Positions 44,613 to 57,286 of a stretch of DNA of 64,000 nt are shown one piece after another. A program made the translations under genes and the position numbers. Numbering within the stretch: the stretch's first letter is position 1; each line of letters begins with the position of its first letter. Where the stretch lies: assembly GCA_003254925.1 (NCBI GenBank), contig QANZ01009179.1:68491-132490 (forward strand), written 5' to 3'. This stretch comes from Chamaecrista fasciculata (Eukaryota > Streptophyta > Magnoliopsida > Fabales > Fabaceae). The notes under the pieces were generated by a model, which had not been told where the DNA came from, made no database searches, and saw only the letters and a list, made by a program, of their open reading frames with translations.

Positions 44613-46883
44613 TCTTTTTTAATTTATATTTTTTAATTTTTCTGTACATTCTAATTTTATATATATCATTTATGTATTAGAATTAAGAACGTTTCAAATG
44701 TGACATTTTTTTAATTAGATTATTATTATAAATTTTAAAAATATCAACTCTATTTATTAATATAATTAATTATTGAAAATGGTTAAATATAATCATTAAA
44801 TATATAATATTAGTAATTATTAATATAGAATTTTGCGACACAATCATTACATAAATATCTTGTTTAAGTTTTACTATGTCAATAATAATGACAAAAATCT
44901 TATAAATCAACAAACAGTTAAATTCTATGTATTGCAAATCTTTCATAATAACACATGGGCCTAAATCAACCATTAAACTGATAATCATCCTCATGCTAAT
45001 CTATATACATTACGATTTACGAATAAATGGTGAGAATCGAAAATTCTCGACAGGAAAGGGTCAAGCAAAAAAATATATTTCATATGATGCATCTTCCAGC
45101 TATATAAATTACATATAGTAATATTATTTAGTTGAAATACAATATCAAGTTCAAACAAGTTCTTCTTCACTTTGTGGTCACAGTTTTAAAAACTTAAGTA
45201 AAATTAATTATATATTTGTTATAAGTTTTCTCGAATCATAAATTTAATTTATATTCTCTCTCTTCTATGATTGGTCGAACAAAAAAATGTGTTTAATATT
45301 CTTTCTCTACCATGATTGGTCATGCATAAAATTTTTACTACGTGTCAAATATTGATTGGGGAACCTTATAGCAAAGATATAAAAACTTTACCTAAGTCTT
45401 TCCCAATTTTTTTTCTAGCGACTTTTTAGTTTTTATACTCATAAATTAATTCAGCGACTTTCTCTTCTCACTGACATCTCTCAAAATGTTTCAAAATGGA
45501 ATACTATGATTAATATTTCAAAGTTACCTCTCTTATTGATGATAATTTCGATCTCTATAATATTATTGAAATTGGGATAAATATAAAAAATACATATTCA
45601 TAATAGAAAACATATAAAATTAATAGCATTAAAATTTATATTCTATAAACATAAAATCTTACATACAAAGTATCATATTTATGAGATAATAAAAAAATAG
45701 ACTTATACAAAATCAAAATAAAAGTGGATTATTTTCTTACCTAATCTTCTTAATATTTTGGTCGTGCCTCCCCTCCTCTTAATCTCTAGTTTCTTGGTCT
45801 CATTATTTTTCTTCTCTTATTTCTACATATACATATATGTTTATTTACAGAATAAAGTGCCATAATTTCAAATTAAATATTTTATAATCACGCGTAATCC
45901 ATAACACTTCTTAATTAACACCCAAATTGGTACCTTCAGTTTTGCTTGTATATCGTGGCCTTCATCCCATCCACGCACATATATATGATAATTATCTTAT
46001 TTAAGTTTCCCCAATATCTTCATTTGAAAGCGAAAATCAGTACTGCCTGTTATATATAATTATATATTGCTTTCTACATGTAGGAGTTAATCATATTCAA
46101 AACACAATTAGATACTATGTGCCCGCTTGGATAAACATATATAAAAATTTTATTTATCAAAAGATCTTTTGAGTAAAGCATTGTTATTTTTATATTTTAA
46201 AATTATTTAGATACAAAATGACAAAATTACTTTTTAGTAATAAAATTGACAAAAACAACAGTTTTTACAAATGTTTTAAATGGAAGCTATAAAATTAAAC
46301 TTCTTTAAAAAATCTTATTTTAACTTCTCTTTTTTCAAAAAAAAATATCCAAACAAGATTTTATGTTTATAAAAGATTTTTTTTAATTAAAAAAATACTT
46401 TTGAAACAAAAAAAGTCTATTCAAATAGGCTCTAGCTCAATCAGTTTGGATAATTTTGTTTTTTAAAATATATTTTATTTATAAATTATTTTTAAAAAAT
46501 ATCTTTTAACTAAAGTTCTATTATTTTTATATCTGAATATTATAATATAAAAAAATTTTTAATTATAAGGTTTATTTCGATATAAAATAATTAAATTAAT
46601 TTTAATCAATAAAAATATTAACTTCTACAAATGTCGTAGGTGGGAATTTCAAAATTAAACTTCTTAAAAACATCTTATTTTATCTTTTACTTTTTTCAAT
46701 AAAATTACCTAATAAAGAAGTTTTTATGTGTATCAAAGATATTTTTTTAATTAAAAAGTGTAAAAAAAAAAAGAGCATATCCAGCTCTAAATAATTGGTC
46801 AACAAAAAAACCGATTCTAAATATAAATACCTCTTTCATCTAGAATTTGATAAGTAGTATACTGTATATATATATTTCTTTTT
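44613..46883. other. AT-rich intergenic DNA with small repeats
   Basis: Two related phrases (ctatgattggtc, catgattggtca) occur near 45260-45325. An element with inverted ends gtgcccgcttggataaac and gtctattcaaataggctc spans about 46119-46433, with a related copy-like stretch at 46441-46795. No gene was recognised. Confidence 0.4.
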
Positions 46884-47318
46884 GGGAAAATTGCAGTTTG
46901 GTACCCTATGGTTAGGGGCGATCCCACTTTGGTACCCTGAAAGAAAATTTTTTGCATTTTGGTGCCCCGTGGTTTGCTCCGTTAGCGAATTGGTCCCCTG
47001 TGCTTTATTTCCGTTAGGATTTAACGGCAAATGTGATTGTGACCACCTTAAAATGTCAAAAACCTCCCAACAAGTCCTAACGGAACACAATCACCTTAAG
47101 GGAAAGGACTTAAACGCATAAGAGAAGACTTTTTGGGAGGTTTTTGACATTTTAAGGTGGTCACAATCACATTTGCCGTTAAATCCTAACGGAAATAAAG
47201 CACAAGGGACCAATTCGCTAATGGAGCAAACCACGGGGCACCAAAATGCAAAAATTTTTCTTTCAGGGTACTAAAGTGGGATGGCCCTAACCACAGAGTA
47301 CCAAACTGCAATTTACCC
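46884..47318. mobile_element. Mutator-like foldback MITE with near-perfect arms of about 190 bp
   Basis: The left end gggaaaattgcagtttggta and the right end taccaaactgcaatttaccc continue as inverted repeats almost to the centre (about 47075-47115). Flanks tttcttttt and tattttttt match at seven of nine bases. The arms are well preserved, so the element is probably young. It is the longer relative of the 485-647 element. Confidence 0.85.
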
Positions 47319-48672
47319 TATTTTTTTTTCCCAAAATAAGTAGTTTATATATGTAGAACCGATTACCCAACCAAAAGAAAAAAAAACCCTAATAATAATT
47401 TTTAATTTAAATGACAGATATAATATAGTTTAATCTCTTAATTTTCAATCAACCTTTACTTAAATTTGGCATGTGGATTCTGAATTGGCTTCTTTTAGCT
47501 CCAAAATGTCACTTCAATGTTACCAATAAAAATAGTAACATTAAAAAGAGCGTAGAAACAATAAATTGACCCCATGGTTGGCGTAATTAACCAATAGCCT
47601 CCAATAAGAAAAATTCTTGAAATGACGTACACTGCTATTATCTTTTTACTGGTTTGTAATCTAAATATTTGTTGATTTCGTCTAATTCCACTGCTTTCAA
47701 ACAGTTCTAAGCACTCATTATTATCTACAAAGGTAGATTCAACCAAACAATTCAATCCAGATTTCAAAATATTGCTCCGTCGTCAATTAAAAGTTTTCCA
47801 TCGAAATCAAAATCTCTTATGATCAATTATGATATATAATTATATATTGTTGAGTGTTGACATATATATATATATATATAAGGACTAGTAAAAGTCTCCT
47901 TTTGCAGGCAGGCATCAATAATTATAAAACCATATTTACCATGTTCCATTTTCCAATTAACTATTGCCACGTAGGATGTTTAATTTGAATGATCCTCCTT
48001 TTTGCTGATCAAGGCATGGCTTGAGGATATTGACTGTATATATATTTGTGTTTGGATTCAAACGATCGAACCCACATGCATATTAATGATTGTACCACCA
48101 GAAAATTTTTTAATCTAATTGCTTTCAACACAAGTTATGTTGCTTAGCTTGTGATCTGATTCATGTCGTTCTTTTACATTTTCTACATTTTTGAAATATA
48201 TATATATATATACATCTTTTGTTATAAATGTTAAGATGAGCAGTTAAAAGTAAGAAATCTCATCCTCGTGATGAAGTCAAAGATTTAGATCGATGAACAC
48301 CGCATTGAAAAATCAATGCAGAAGGAGAGATGATATTACGAACGTGATGACCCTTATCAATTAGGCCCATGAGATAATTAACATATATATATATATATAT
48401 ATCACTCAGATAAAATTCGGTGATTCAAAAAGATAATGATTTGACGGCATAAAATATACGTTAAAATAGATAGATCCAAAATTACGGCTAAAGCAACTTC
48501 TTTTCATTGAAAGATTAGAAAAGTAAGACGATAATGGAGAGTAGGACACACCACAAATATAGGTAGGTCCTTGTGAAACACATTCAATGAATCATTTATA
48601 TATATTTCCTACCATTATTTTCGCAAACATGTTTCTCGTTAATCCTTCAAAATAGTGCCATCAAATTTATTA
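47319..48672. other. AT-rich spacer, no gene seen
   Basis: TA tracts lie near 47862-47880, 48200-48212 and 48383-48402. A 90-codon open frame at 47495-47767 (minus) has no recognisable domain. Nothing else can be supported. Confidence 0.4.
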
Positions 48673-49039
48673 GGGCAAATTACACTATGGTATCCTGTAG
48701 TTTAAAAAGTGACACTTCGATATCCTATGATATTCTCCTATAACACTTTGGTACCCTTTTGGAGTTATTTTGTAATTTTAGCCATAACAGATTTTACAAA
48801 AATTACATATTGACCCCTAATATTTTTAGAACATTACAAATAGGTCCATGGATACATATTATCTAGGGACTAAAATGAAAACTTTAAAAAAAATTAGGGT
48901 CAATATGTAATTTTTGCAAAATTTATTTTGGTTAAAATTACAAAATAACTCCAAAGGGTACCAAAGTGTCATTATTTAAATCATAGGGTACCAAAGTGAA
49001 ATATGACCAAACTATAGGGTATCAAAGTGTAATTTACCC
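48673..49039. mobile_element. Mutator-like foldback MITE, 367 bp
   Basis: The ends gggcaaattacactatggta and taccaaagtg...gtaatttaccc are inverted. The flanks aatttatta (48664-48672) and aattcattg (49040-49048) match at seven of nine bases. Same family as 662-1169. Confidence 0.78.
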
Positions 49040-49102
49040 AATTCATTGCGTTCAATTAATAATTCATTCAAACACTTCGATAAAATTTACAATTTTATAA
49101 AA

Positions 49103-49660
49103 GGTCAAAAGGTCATTTTGATCCTAAATATATGTCTTAAATGTTCATTTTGGTCTATTATGTTTCAAAATGTTCAAATTGGTCGTAAATGTTGACAACC
49201 TGATTCATTTTGGTCCTTAATATTGGTAAAATGTATCATTTTGGTTCCAAACTATTGAATTTTGTCATATTTATCTCGTCTCTCATTTCAAGTTCAAAAG
49301 ATTTGTTAAGACGAATTCAGTTCACATTTGAATTTGAAACGAGAGAGATATGATCAACTTTGCTTGTTTAACCATGAAACGAATGATCTACTTTTAGGAT
49401 CGATTTGACCACGTTTGTTACGACTCCAATTGGATAGAGAAAGTATTCTTTGAGAATAATACATATCTCTAAACTCGTCACGTTTGAACTTAAAATAAGT
49501 CATATTCAATAGTTTGGGACCAAAATAAAACATTTTGCAAACATTTAGGACCAATTTGAATATTTTGAAACATAATAGACTAAAATGAACATTATTACAA
49601 AAAAAAAAAAACTAAAATAACATTAGAGCATACATTTAGGACCAAAATGACTCTTTAACC
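49103..49660. mobile_element. Mutator-like foldback MITE, 558 bp
   Basis: The ends are ggtcaaaaggtcattttgat and accaaaatgactctttaacc. The exact 9-bp duplication tttataaaa is at 49094-49102 and 49661-49669. The arms repeat the attttggtc / gaccaaaat theme. The same family occurs in intron 7 of both bromodomain genes. Confidence 0.85.
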
Positions 49661-49694
49661 TTTATAAAATATAGATATTTTATTAAAATATTGA

Positions 49695-50330
49695 ATTGAT
49701 GAACCTGGTTCTGGCCGGGGGTCATTACCTGGTTCAGATGAGGTAACTCTGGGTTGAAGGTTATCTGCAAGACAATGAACACAGGGTGGCCCTGTGATTC
49801 ACCTCCGATGCTTAAGTTAGTAAGGGTTATGAGCTCAATAATCTCAATTGACTGAGTAGAGAGTGTACCTTTTTCCAGTGTGAAGGGTTAACCTTTTATA
49901 CTGGTTGAGGGCGATCTGGCGTGATCTTGCCATAAATGCATGGATGCTTAATTGTGATCTTGGTTGATCTGATTGTGATCCTTGGCTCCCACGTAATTTC
50001 CTTTTCTATGAAAGGTGCCTTGATGGCTAAGGCGTTATCAAGGGAAAGGATCTCCGAATGATTTGCCTCGATTGACAGCGGATCTTGATCGATCCTTAAT
50101 TGGCTCCTGACTGATTCAGGGAATGTTTCCTTATTTGTTGGTGCGTGGGTGCCCACACCCTTCGTGATTGTGGGCGTCCACGTGCGATGGCGAGATACAG
50201 GGCGTTCATGCCTATGTGATCCATCTGGTGGGCTTGTAACCTGCTGGATCAAGGGCATGCTCTGCCATTTGGGCCTCCTAATTGTTGGGCCTATTATCAT
50301 GAATCTACGTCATATCCTATTAGTTACATT
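49695..50330. mobile_element. Possible degraded LTR
   Basis: This GC-richer stretch of about 0.6 kb contains ggccgggggtcattacctgg, gtgaagggttaaccttttat and gttgggcctattatcatgaa, a style seen in plant Ty3-type LTRs. Clear ends, target duplication and coding region are lacking. The open frame at 49896-50300 (minus) is not recognisable. Confidence 0.3.
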
Positions 50331-50478
50331 CTTATTTATTATGTTATATGATTATATTCATCAATTAAAGACCAATCATTAAATTTATAAGTGATCAAAA
50401 CAAAATTTTTAAAAATACAAAAAATCAAAACGAAACAAAAAATTTTTAAAGACAGACAATATTTAAAAATATCAGAGA

Positions 50479-51120
50479 GAACAAACGAGTCATATACACG
50501 CTCAAGTCAGCCCTAAAACCTTTACTTCGTGAGAGAAAACCCTCTCTGCCGTGAGAGTTTTTTTTAGTGAAACTTTGGGCCGCCATTGACAGTGGCGGTG
50601 GCCCTCCCTCTAGTTATAAAGTTTTGTAGCGACGACGTTCTGGATCAGGGCTCCCTGGCGGCGAATTTGGACTAAGCATTCCACGGCAGCTTCTGGCTTC
50701 CACAGTGACTTCCTGGTTTGGTGCTGATTTTTGGGCGCTCTTCCATGGCATCATTTTGTTTTATTATCTTACTATTGTTGCTTTAAGTCTGTTTATGTAT
50801 TTTTTTAGAACAACTATTGGGGTTGTTTGCTGTCCTGGAAGGATTTGTCTATTTTAGATGACTTTATTTATGTTTCCTGTTTTTTAGATGGTTGTAGCTT
50901 TTTAGTTGGATCCCTTTATACGCTAACTTGACAGTTGATTATCTTGCCAATTTGTCTAAAACGAAGATGGGTCCTCTTGGATGGGTTGTAACCCCCCACC
51001 ATATCCGTCTAGTCTTGCTGTTTATGCTAGGAAGGAATTGACTATTTTTACTTTATTTTCATTTGTATTATGTTGGTTTTGCCTTACTTTTGAATGAATT
51101 ATGTTTTAGGCAAACAAAAA
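50479..51120 (+). mobile_element. Non-autonomous poly(A) retroelement, 642 bp
   Basis: Flanked by a 21-bp direct repeat with one mismatch (50458-50478 and 51121-51141, aatatttaaaaatat then c or t, agaga) and ending in caaacaaaaa. Long target repeats and an A-tail indicate target-primed reverse transcription. The 5' part is GC-rich (cgccattgacagtggcggtg). A clear relative lies inverted at 52086-52800. No reverse transcriptase frame. Confidence 0.75.
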
Positions 51121-51141
51121 AATATTTAAAAATATTAGAGA

Positions 51142-52055
51142 TATAATAAAGCCACTTAATTATCATATCACATTCACAACATTTATTTCTTAATTTTTAA
51201 ATACAAAAGATCTGGCCAATCAGCATGTCCTATATATATATAAAATTAATTAGTTATCCAAATCAAGCTTTATCTAAAGCCTCTCTCCTTTCTTTCTGCA
51301 AATTCAAAAGGATATATAATTTAAGACAGATGATTGGGAAACCTCATTCCAGGATTCCATATATACATAAAAATTAAAGAAACTCATTCATGTAATATAA
51401 TCAATAATCCTATGACAAGATTCATATGTTCCTACACTTCCCAACACAAAGTCCTCTCTTTTGCATTTTGCTTTAAATTTGTGTGTATTTTTGCAACTTT
51501 GCTTACTAATTTAACACAATAAGAGCCACCCCATGTTGCCTTGTCTGGTGGCCACCCCCACCAAAAACCAAACCTCAAAATTAAAATGTATTATTTCATT
51601 AAGAGAATTGAACTTGCAAATTTATAAAGTAGTGTAGACACAATCTTATATATCTAGCTATATATATATATGTTAATTGTTATGTGTATATAGTTGATGT
51701 AATGCTTTAACCCATGTGACCATCCATGTTGGGTTGGAAATTGACAATAAAAAAGGACCAGTTTGAATGGTCAATCCATCGACCCTTTTAAAATCTAGCA
51801 GATTTTAAGCATGGACCATATATATTATATAGACATATAGTACTGCTTGTCCATTTCAATATTATTATTGCGTAGTTTTGGCCAAAGCTATACGATGAAT
51901 CAAAAGAGATTATACGTAATAAGTGAATGGTATATATATATATATTTGCCAAAGAGGGGTTAGTAGTGTGTGTTTAACTAGTGATTCACTCAAGTTTTAG
52001 ATGGTAATCTAAATATGTCTCCTTGACACTTCCAATCTTAAGTGAGTCAGTCAGT

Positions 52056-52085
<30 letters not shown>
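51142..52085. other. AT-rich spacer, no gene seen
   Basis: TA tracts lie at 51230-51242, 51660-51672, 51931-51946 and 52055-52083. No coding or RNA signal was recognised. Confidence 0.4.
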
Positions 52086-52088
<3 letters not shown>

Positions 52089-52800
52089 TGCCCGAAATGT
52101 AATTTATTCAAAAGTAAGGTAAAATTAAGCACAATATAAACGAAAATAAAGCAAAAATAGTCAACCCCTCTCTAGTATAAGCATCACTAGACAGGATATC
52201 AACTAACGAAGGTAGGGGGTTTGCAACCCATCCAAGAGGACCCATCCTCGTGTCAGACAAATTGGCAAGACAAACAGATGTCAAGTTAGCGAATCTACGG
52301 ATCCAACTACAATTATATAAAGAACTGAAAACATAAATAAAGACAACCCCAAAGGCTACTCTATGAAAAGACATAATCAGACTCAAAGTAACAATAATTA
52401 TTTGATAAAATGCTGTCGTGGAACCAAAACAAGAAACAACGTCGTGTAAGTACTGACCCAGAATAAACTCCAGTGAGCACCAAAAAACCAGAACTAGTCC
52501 AGGAAGCTGTCGTGGAATGCCTAGTCCAGAATCGCCACCTCAAAGAAAGCCAAACCAGATCAACATCGTGAGAGTCTTGATCCAGAACGCCACCGCCACA
52601 GAACTCTAGACATAAAAGAGAGTGACCCTCACGGAGAGGGATTTTCAACACTGCCTAGACGGAGCGATTACCGTCGTCCACCGCTGTGCAGGAAAATAAA
52701 GGGTGGGCTACCATCGTTGGAAGGGTGGCAGCCCGATGATGACACTACAAAAAAGCGAGGGAGAGAGTAGAGAGAAAACGTTGGCGTCTAGGGTTTAGAT
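52086..52800 (-). mobile_element. Non-autonomous retroelement, relative of 50479-51120, inverted
   Basis: On the minus strand it shares, in order, gtggcggtggcgttctggat, ggactaggcattccacga, ttggatccgtagattcgcta, gatgggtcctcttggatgg and acttttgaataaattaca with the plus-strand copy. No A-tail survives at its 3' end, and target repeats were not found. The two open frames on this strand are incidental. Confidence 0.7.
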
Positions 52801-52837
52801 CAAACCTATTAGTTTCGATTGAGGTATCAAAATAGAG

Positions 52838-53275
52838 TTGGTAAAAATGTAATTTTAGTCATAAATGTATGTCATAATATTCATTTTGGTCCTTTATGTT
52901 TCAAAATGTTTAAATTGGTACTAAATGTTAGCAAAATGTTTCATTTTGGTCCCAAATTATTGAATTTAGTCATATTTTTCTTGTCTCTCATTTTAAGTTC
53001 AAAGGATTTGTTAACAGTAACTCGTACTCGTAGATTTGAATTCACTGTATTTGAACTTGAAGTGAGAAAGCTATGATCAATTTTACTTGTTTGACCGGGA
53101 AACAAGCGGGCTACTTTCCGGACTGATTTGACATTGTTTGCATACAGCCCTAACTGGACAAAAGAAAAATCATTTGTGAACAATATATGGCTCTGAACTC
53201 GTCATGTTTAAATTTGAAAAGAGAGAAATATGTTCATATTTAATAATTTAATACCAAAATAAAATTTTTTTGCCA
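52838..53275. mobile_element. Incomplete foldback MITE
   Basis: The left arm (attttagtcataaatgtatg, tcattttggtcc) and most of the interior match the 49103-49660 family. The right end is missing after aaaataaaattt, about 53265. Confidence 0.55.
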
Positions 53276-53424
53276 AACTTGAACTTCTACAAAAGAATGT
53301 GGCCAAGTAGAGGCCCATCATTGACCAAGCCCAACCCATTCGTTACTCTTTATTGGTATTTGTTTGGGCCTTTGTATTGCCAACAAATAAAAACACCAAA
53401 TTTGCACTTAGTTATGACAGATAA

Positions 53425-53874
53425 TTCTTCCATTGGGGAAGTATTTTGTTCTTCCATTGGGGAAGTTTCTCCCTTTCTTTAGGAAATGTTTTCTTTGCTT
53501 ATAAAGATATACTTGTCTCTCAGATCTAATCTTAAACTTCATATTAGAAGAGAATTTTTAAGAAGGTTTTCTCTCAGAGAGGGTAGGAGGTGTGTTGCCT
53601 TTCTCGGATCTTCACATTTTCTCTTTGTAAAATTTCATATGTTGTAGATCAGAGTTTGTATATATTTTTTCTAGTATAGGAGATGTGGATCTAGATCTAT
53701 CTTCTTGGGTGTGTTGCCTGAGTTTTTTTTATTACTCTCCTATGTAATGTGTCCTAGGAGTTTCTTGGCTGGATCTCATTGTAATATGTCTACCTTGATG
53801 TATCTCCTTTGTATGTATGACTTTATGCCATTTTTCTATGAATGAAATTTCATCCTTCAGAAAAAAAAAAAAAA
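53425..53874 (+). mobile_element. Poly(A)-tailed retroelement, 450 bp
   Basis: Ends in ctatgaatgaaatttcat, a short spacer and 14 A residues. It is flanked by gacagataa at 53416-53424 and 53875-53883. The start contains ttcttccattggggaagt twice. It has no open reading frame of interest and is probably a LINE-derived or SINE-like insert. Confidence 0.65.
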
Positions 53875-54535
53875 GACAGATAAAGTAGGTAGGATTGTAG
53901 GAATATAGTCTTAAATACTACACTGTAATTACTAATTACATTATTAGTATATGAAATATAAGATGCAATTAATCGTTTTCTCAAATAAATATATACTATA
54001 ATTAATGTTTAAAATTTATGATATGAATACTAGCTGACTTTCAAAATCATGTCCTGTTATTCATTCTATAAACAAATATTTTTATATTGTTTCCATCAAA
54101 ATAAACAATTGAAGCTGACATCAAACTATGTTTTTTTTTTTTAATGGGGACCTCAAACTATTAAATTGATAATAAACATTGCAGGAATTAAATTAATGGG
54201 CTAATGAATCTGGTCAGAATAACCCAATTCCAAATGGACCTAATCCGCTTACTTGAGAAACTGGGCTGACGTAAAAACCCAAAGAAGTCAGACTTTTTAT
54301 TGATTTTCAAACAAACAAAAAATCATAGCACTTCATTACATATTTATATATTTACAGAATAAATTATCAATTTAGTCCCTGAACTATATATATGGATGTT
54401 GTTGGTTTACTCATTAAATTTTTTAAAATTATTGATTCAATCCTCAGAAACTTATGATTCATTGTAATTTGGTCTCTAAGAGACTGAGTTGTATATATAG
54501 CGACAAAGTGTTTATAGAATGATTAATTTATAATG

Positions 54536-55173
54536 GGCCAAAGTCCTATTTTGGTCCCCCAGTTATGTTCATTGTTCCAAATTGGTCCTCCAGTTATTTT
54601 TCGTTCCATATTGATCCCCCAATTATGCAAAACTTGGCAAAGTTGGTCCTTCTAACAGTTTCCATCTATTTGTCCGTTAAAAAAAAGACAAAATTGATTT
54701 TTAACTCCTAAAAGTTTAAATGTTTTGCATTAAGGACCCTTTTCTCTATAATAGAACCAAAATGTAAGAAAGAATAAATAACTTGGGGCTTTTAGTTTAT
54801 TTTACACAAAAACTCTCTCTCTCTCAAACCTCCTTCTAATTGAATCACATCCATCATAACTTGGGGCTTTTAGTTTATTTTACCAAAATGAAGACGAACC
54901 ATGTAAAATAAACTAAAAGCCCCGAGTTATTTATTCTTCCTTACATTTTGGTTCTATTATAGAGAAAAAGGTCATTGATGCAAAACATTTAAACTTTTAG
55001 TAGTTAAAAATCAATTTTTCTTTTTTTTTTAACGGACAAATGGATGGAAACCGTTAGAGGGACCAACTTTGCCAAGTTCTGCATAACTGGGGGACCAATA
55101 TGGAACGAAAAATAACTGGGGGACCAATTTGGAACATTAAGCATAACTGGGGGACCAAAATAGAACTTTAGCC
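54536..55173. mobile_element. Mutator-like foldback MITE with long preserved arms, 638 bp
   Basis: The left end ggccaaagtcctattttggt and the right end accaaaatagaactttagcc begin inverted arms of about 260 bp. The exact 10-bp duplication atttataatg is at 54526-54535 and 55174-55183. The centre holds ctctctctctcaaacctcc and a partial repeat of cttggggcttttagtttatt. Confidence 0.88.
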
Positions 55174-55620
55174 ATTTATAATGAGTCATAAATTTCGAGA
55201 AGTTAAGTTAAATATTTTCAAAAAAAATTAAGGACTTAGATGACGACACCCATATAATCTAGGGACCAAAATATTTATATATAGGTAACCCTAAAGAATT
55301 ATGGCAAAAATAATTAAGGACTTAGATGACGACACCCATGATTTGTGATGACTGATGAGGAATCTATATCTAATTTCTTCTCTGGTTTATTTGTTTGAAA
55401 TATAATTATAATATTATCGTTGTAGAGAGAGAGAGAATAAAAGGAAAATAAAGGACAAATATATATATATATATATCTTATATTATATGGCTCCACCCCT
55501 TTGTGGTCGTCCATGTTTAAAACTATAGTCTATGAAATTAAAAATAAGAGAAAATTTACTATTTGGTCTCTCTTTCTTTACTAAGTTAACAATTTAGTCC
55601 CTTATTTATTTTACATACAT
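55174..55620. other. Spacer with a short direct repeat
   Basis: The phrase taaggacttagatgacgaca appears at 55230 and again at 55314, so there is a small local duplication of about 84 bases. A TA tract lies near 55460. No gene seen. Confidence 0.45.
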
Positions 55621-55624
55621 ATTT

Positions 55625-55654
55625 GCGTGCCCGTTAGGGCACGCAAAGCCCTAG
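55625..55654 (+). mobile_element. Helitron-like 3' terminus
   Basis: A perfect 8-bp-stem hairpin, GCGTGCCC-GTTA-GGGCACGC (55625-55644), is followed six bases later by CTAG (55651-55654) and then T. This fits the Helitron 3' end rule. The matching 5' end (TC after A) could not be located, so the length of the element is unknown. Confidence 0.55.
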
Positions 55655-56123
55655 TATATATATATGGTGGCGAATGTGTTGATATGATTAATACAAAAAA
55701 AATCACATGGGAGAAGGTATTATTATTATTAGTTGATACTTGATAACTTGATATGTTGTGGGTAGAGCCTACATGGGTCGCTTTCTATTAAACGATTTGT
55801 GTACAATATAGTTATAGACTTATAGCCTCTCATTCTCATATTTATTCAATAACTTTTTATTTTAATCGACGAAAAGATTAATTTCTCAAAACTTGGTGAG
55901 TTCAGGTTCAAATTTTCATTGAAAGAGATATTCATATTTAATATCTAATAGTACTTTGAATAAATTTGTTTTCAATAAAAAAATGTCTATAAAAATCAAA
56001 TAAGAAAAAAACCTTTACTTTTAGAACGCTCTTCATTTATTTTTATCGGTAGTGTTGTAACAATAACTTTTGAATATTGTTGTAATTCGTTATTTATTAA
56101 AAATGTTTTTCAAATTTTTTTGG
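55655..56123. other. AT-rich spacer, no gene seen
   Basis: Contains degraded repeat-like DNA (caggttcaaattttcattg near 55905-55925). Nothing can be assigned on either strand. Confidence 0.35.
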
Positions 56124-56392
56124 GGTAAAATTACACTTTAATATCTTGTTCTATGAATGAATTTCACTTTGATACCTTGTTTTTTCACGATTTTTTATTC
56201 TATTTTATCTTTTTTATGGTATCAGAGTGCTAACGGTGCAAAGAACAAGGTACCAAAATATTACTTTTGAAAGATAGGGTAACAAAATGTTAATAGGGCA
56301 AAGAACAAGGTACCAAAGTGTCACTTTTGAAAAAACATAATATTTAGGTGAAATCGGTCAATAGAATAGGGTACTAAAGTGTGTAATTTACC
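56124..56392. mobile_element. Mutator-like foldback MITE, 269 bp
   Basis: The ends ggtaaaattacactttaat and actaaagtgtgtaatttacc are inverted. The interior repeats aaagaacaaggtaccaaa. It lies between T-rich stretches, so the target duplication cannot be judged. Confidence 0.7.
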
Positions 56393-57286
56393 TTTTTTTT
56401 TTTTTGAAACTCAAACTTTTTTCTTGAGATTGTACTTAGTATCTCAATTCTTGTTGAATATTGTTGTAATTTATTGAATATTTAGTATCTCAATTCTCAG
56501 AAAATAATCCTATGTGCAAGAAGCCTCTTACCTGTCAGAATTATTCATTTTGTTGTTCAATAAGGAATTTATTAATTTGGAATAAAAAAGTTTGCAAAGA
56601 GAAATGTTTGGTAGTTGAAATTGAATAAGACGAAAATGGGGTTGACAGGTGGTCTAAAAAAAACAGAAAAAAGAAAGGGTATCATCAAACGTATCAGATT
56701 TGAGACAAATGTAAGGGACCTGAATATATTGTAATCAACAATAGCAGTCATTACGCTGTCCAAATTATTATAATAATTTCAGAGCTTAGTTTTGTTCTAA
56801 TTTAAAATATTGCATTTTGGACCTTTGTATATATTTGGTAGGCCAAAGTACTATTATAGTCCCTCAAATTTTGTTTAAAGGATAAATTATACAAAAGATC
56901 AAACTGTGATTTGGGGTATTTTGAGATTGAGTCCCTTGATTTGAAAAGTTATTATTTGGGGACTGATATTTACTTTGTTAGCAGAAAATGGTCATATGTC
57001 CAAGATTGAACATAAATTTGTACTAAAATATTATTCTAAGATCCTAATTATTTATTTTTTATGCATTTGACTCTTTATTTCTATGAAGAAGAGACTTCGA
57101 TGCAAAAACAGAAATTTTTCAAAGACTTTACTCTGACTATTGAAATCTTTTTTGATTTGACAATATTCAAGGAATCCTTTTGCAATTATATTTTTTCAAT
57201 AACCAAAGTCAAAGTCTTTGAAAATTTTCGGTTTTTGCATCAAAATCCCTCCCTCATAGAAATAAGGAGTCCAATGCATAAAAAAA

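Noticed and set aside
47495..47767. 90-codon open frame, hydrophobic C-terminal part
   Set aside because: No recognisable domain, no splice context, AT-rich region where such frames occur by chance.
49896..50300. 134-codon open frame on the minus strand
   Set aside because: It falls in an LTR-like repeat and shows no gag, pol or other known motif.
52108..52651. Two overlapping open frames on the minus strand
   Set aside because: They lie in a non-coding retroelement. The related copy at 50479-51120 does not keep the frames.
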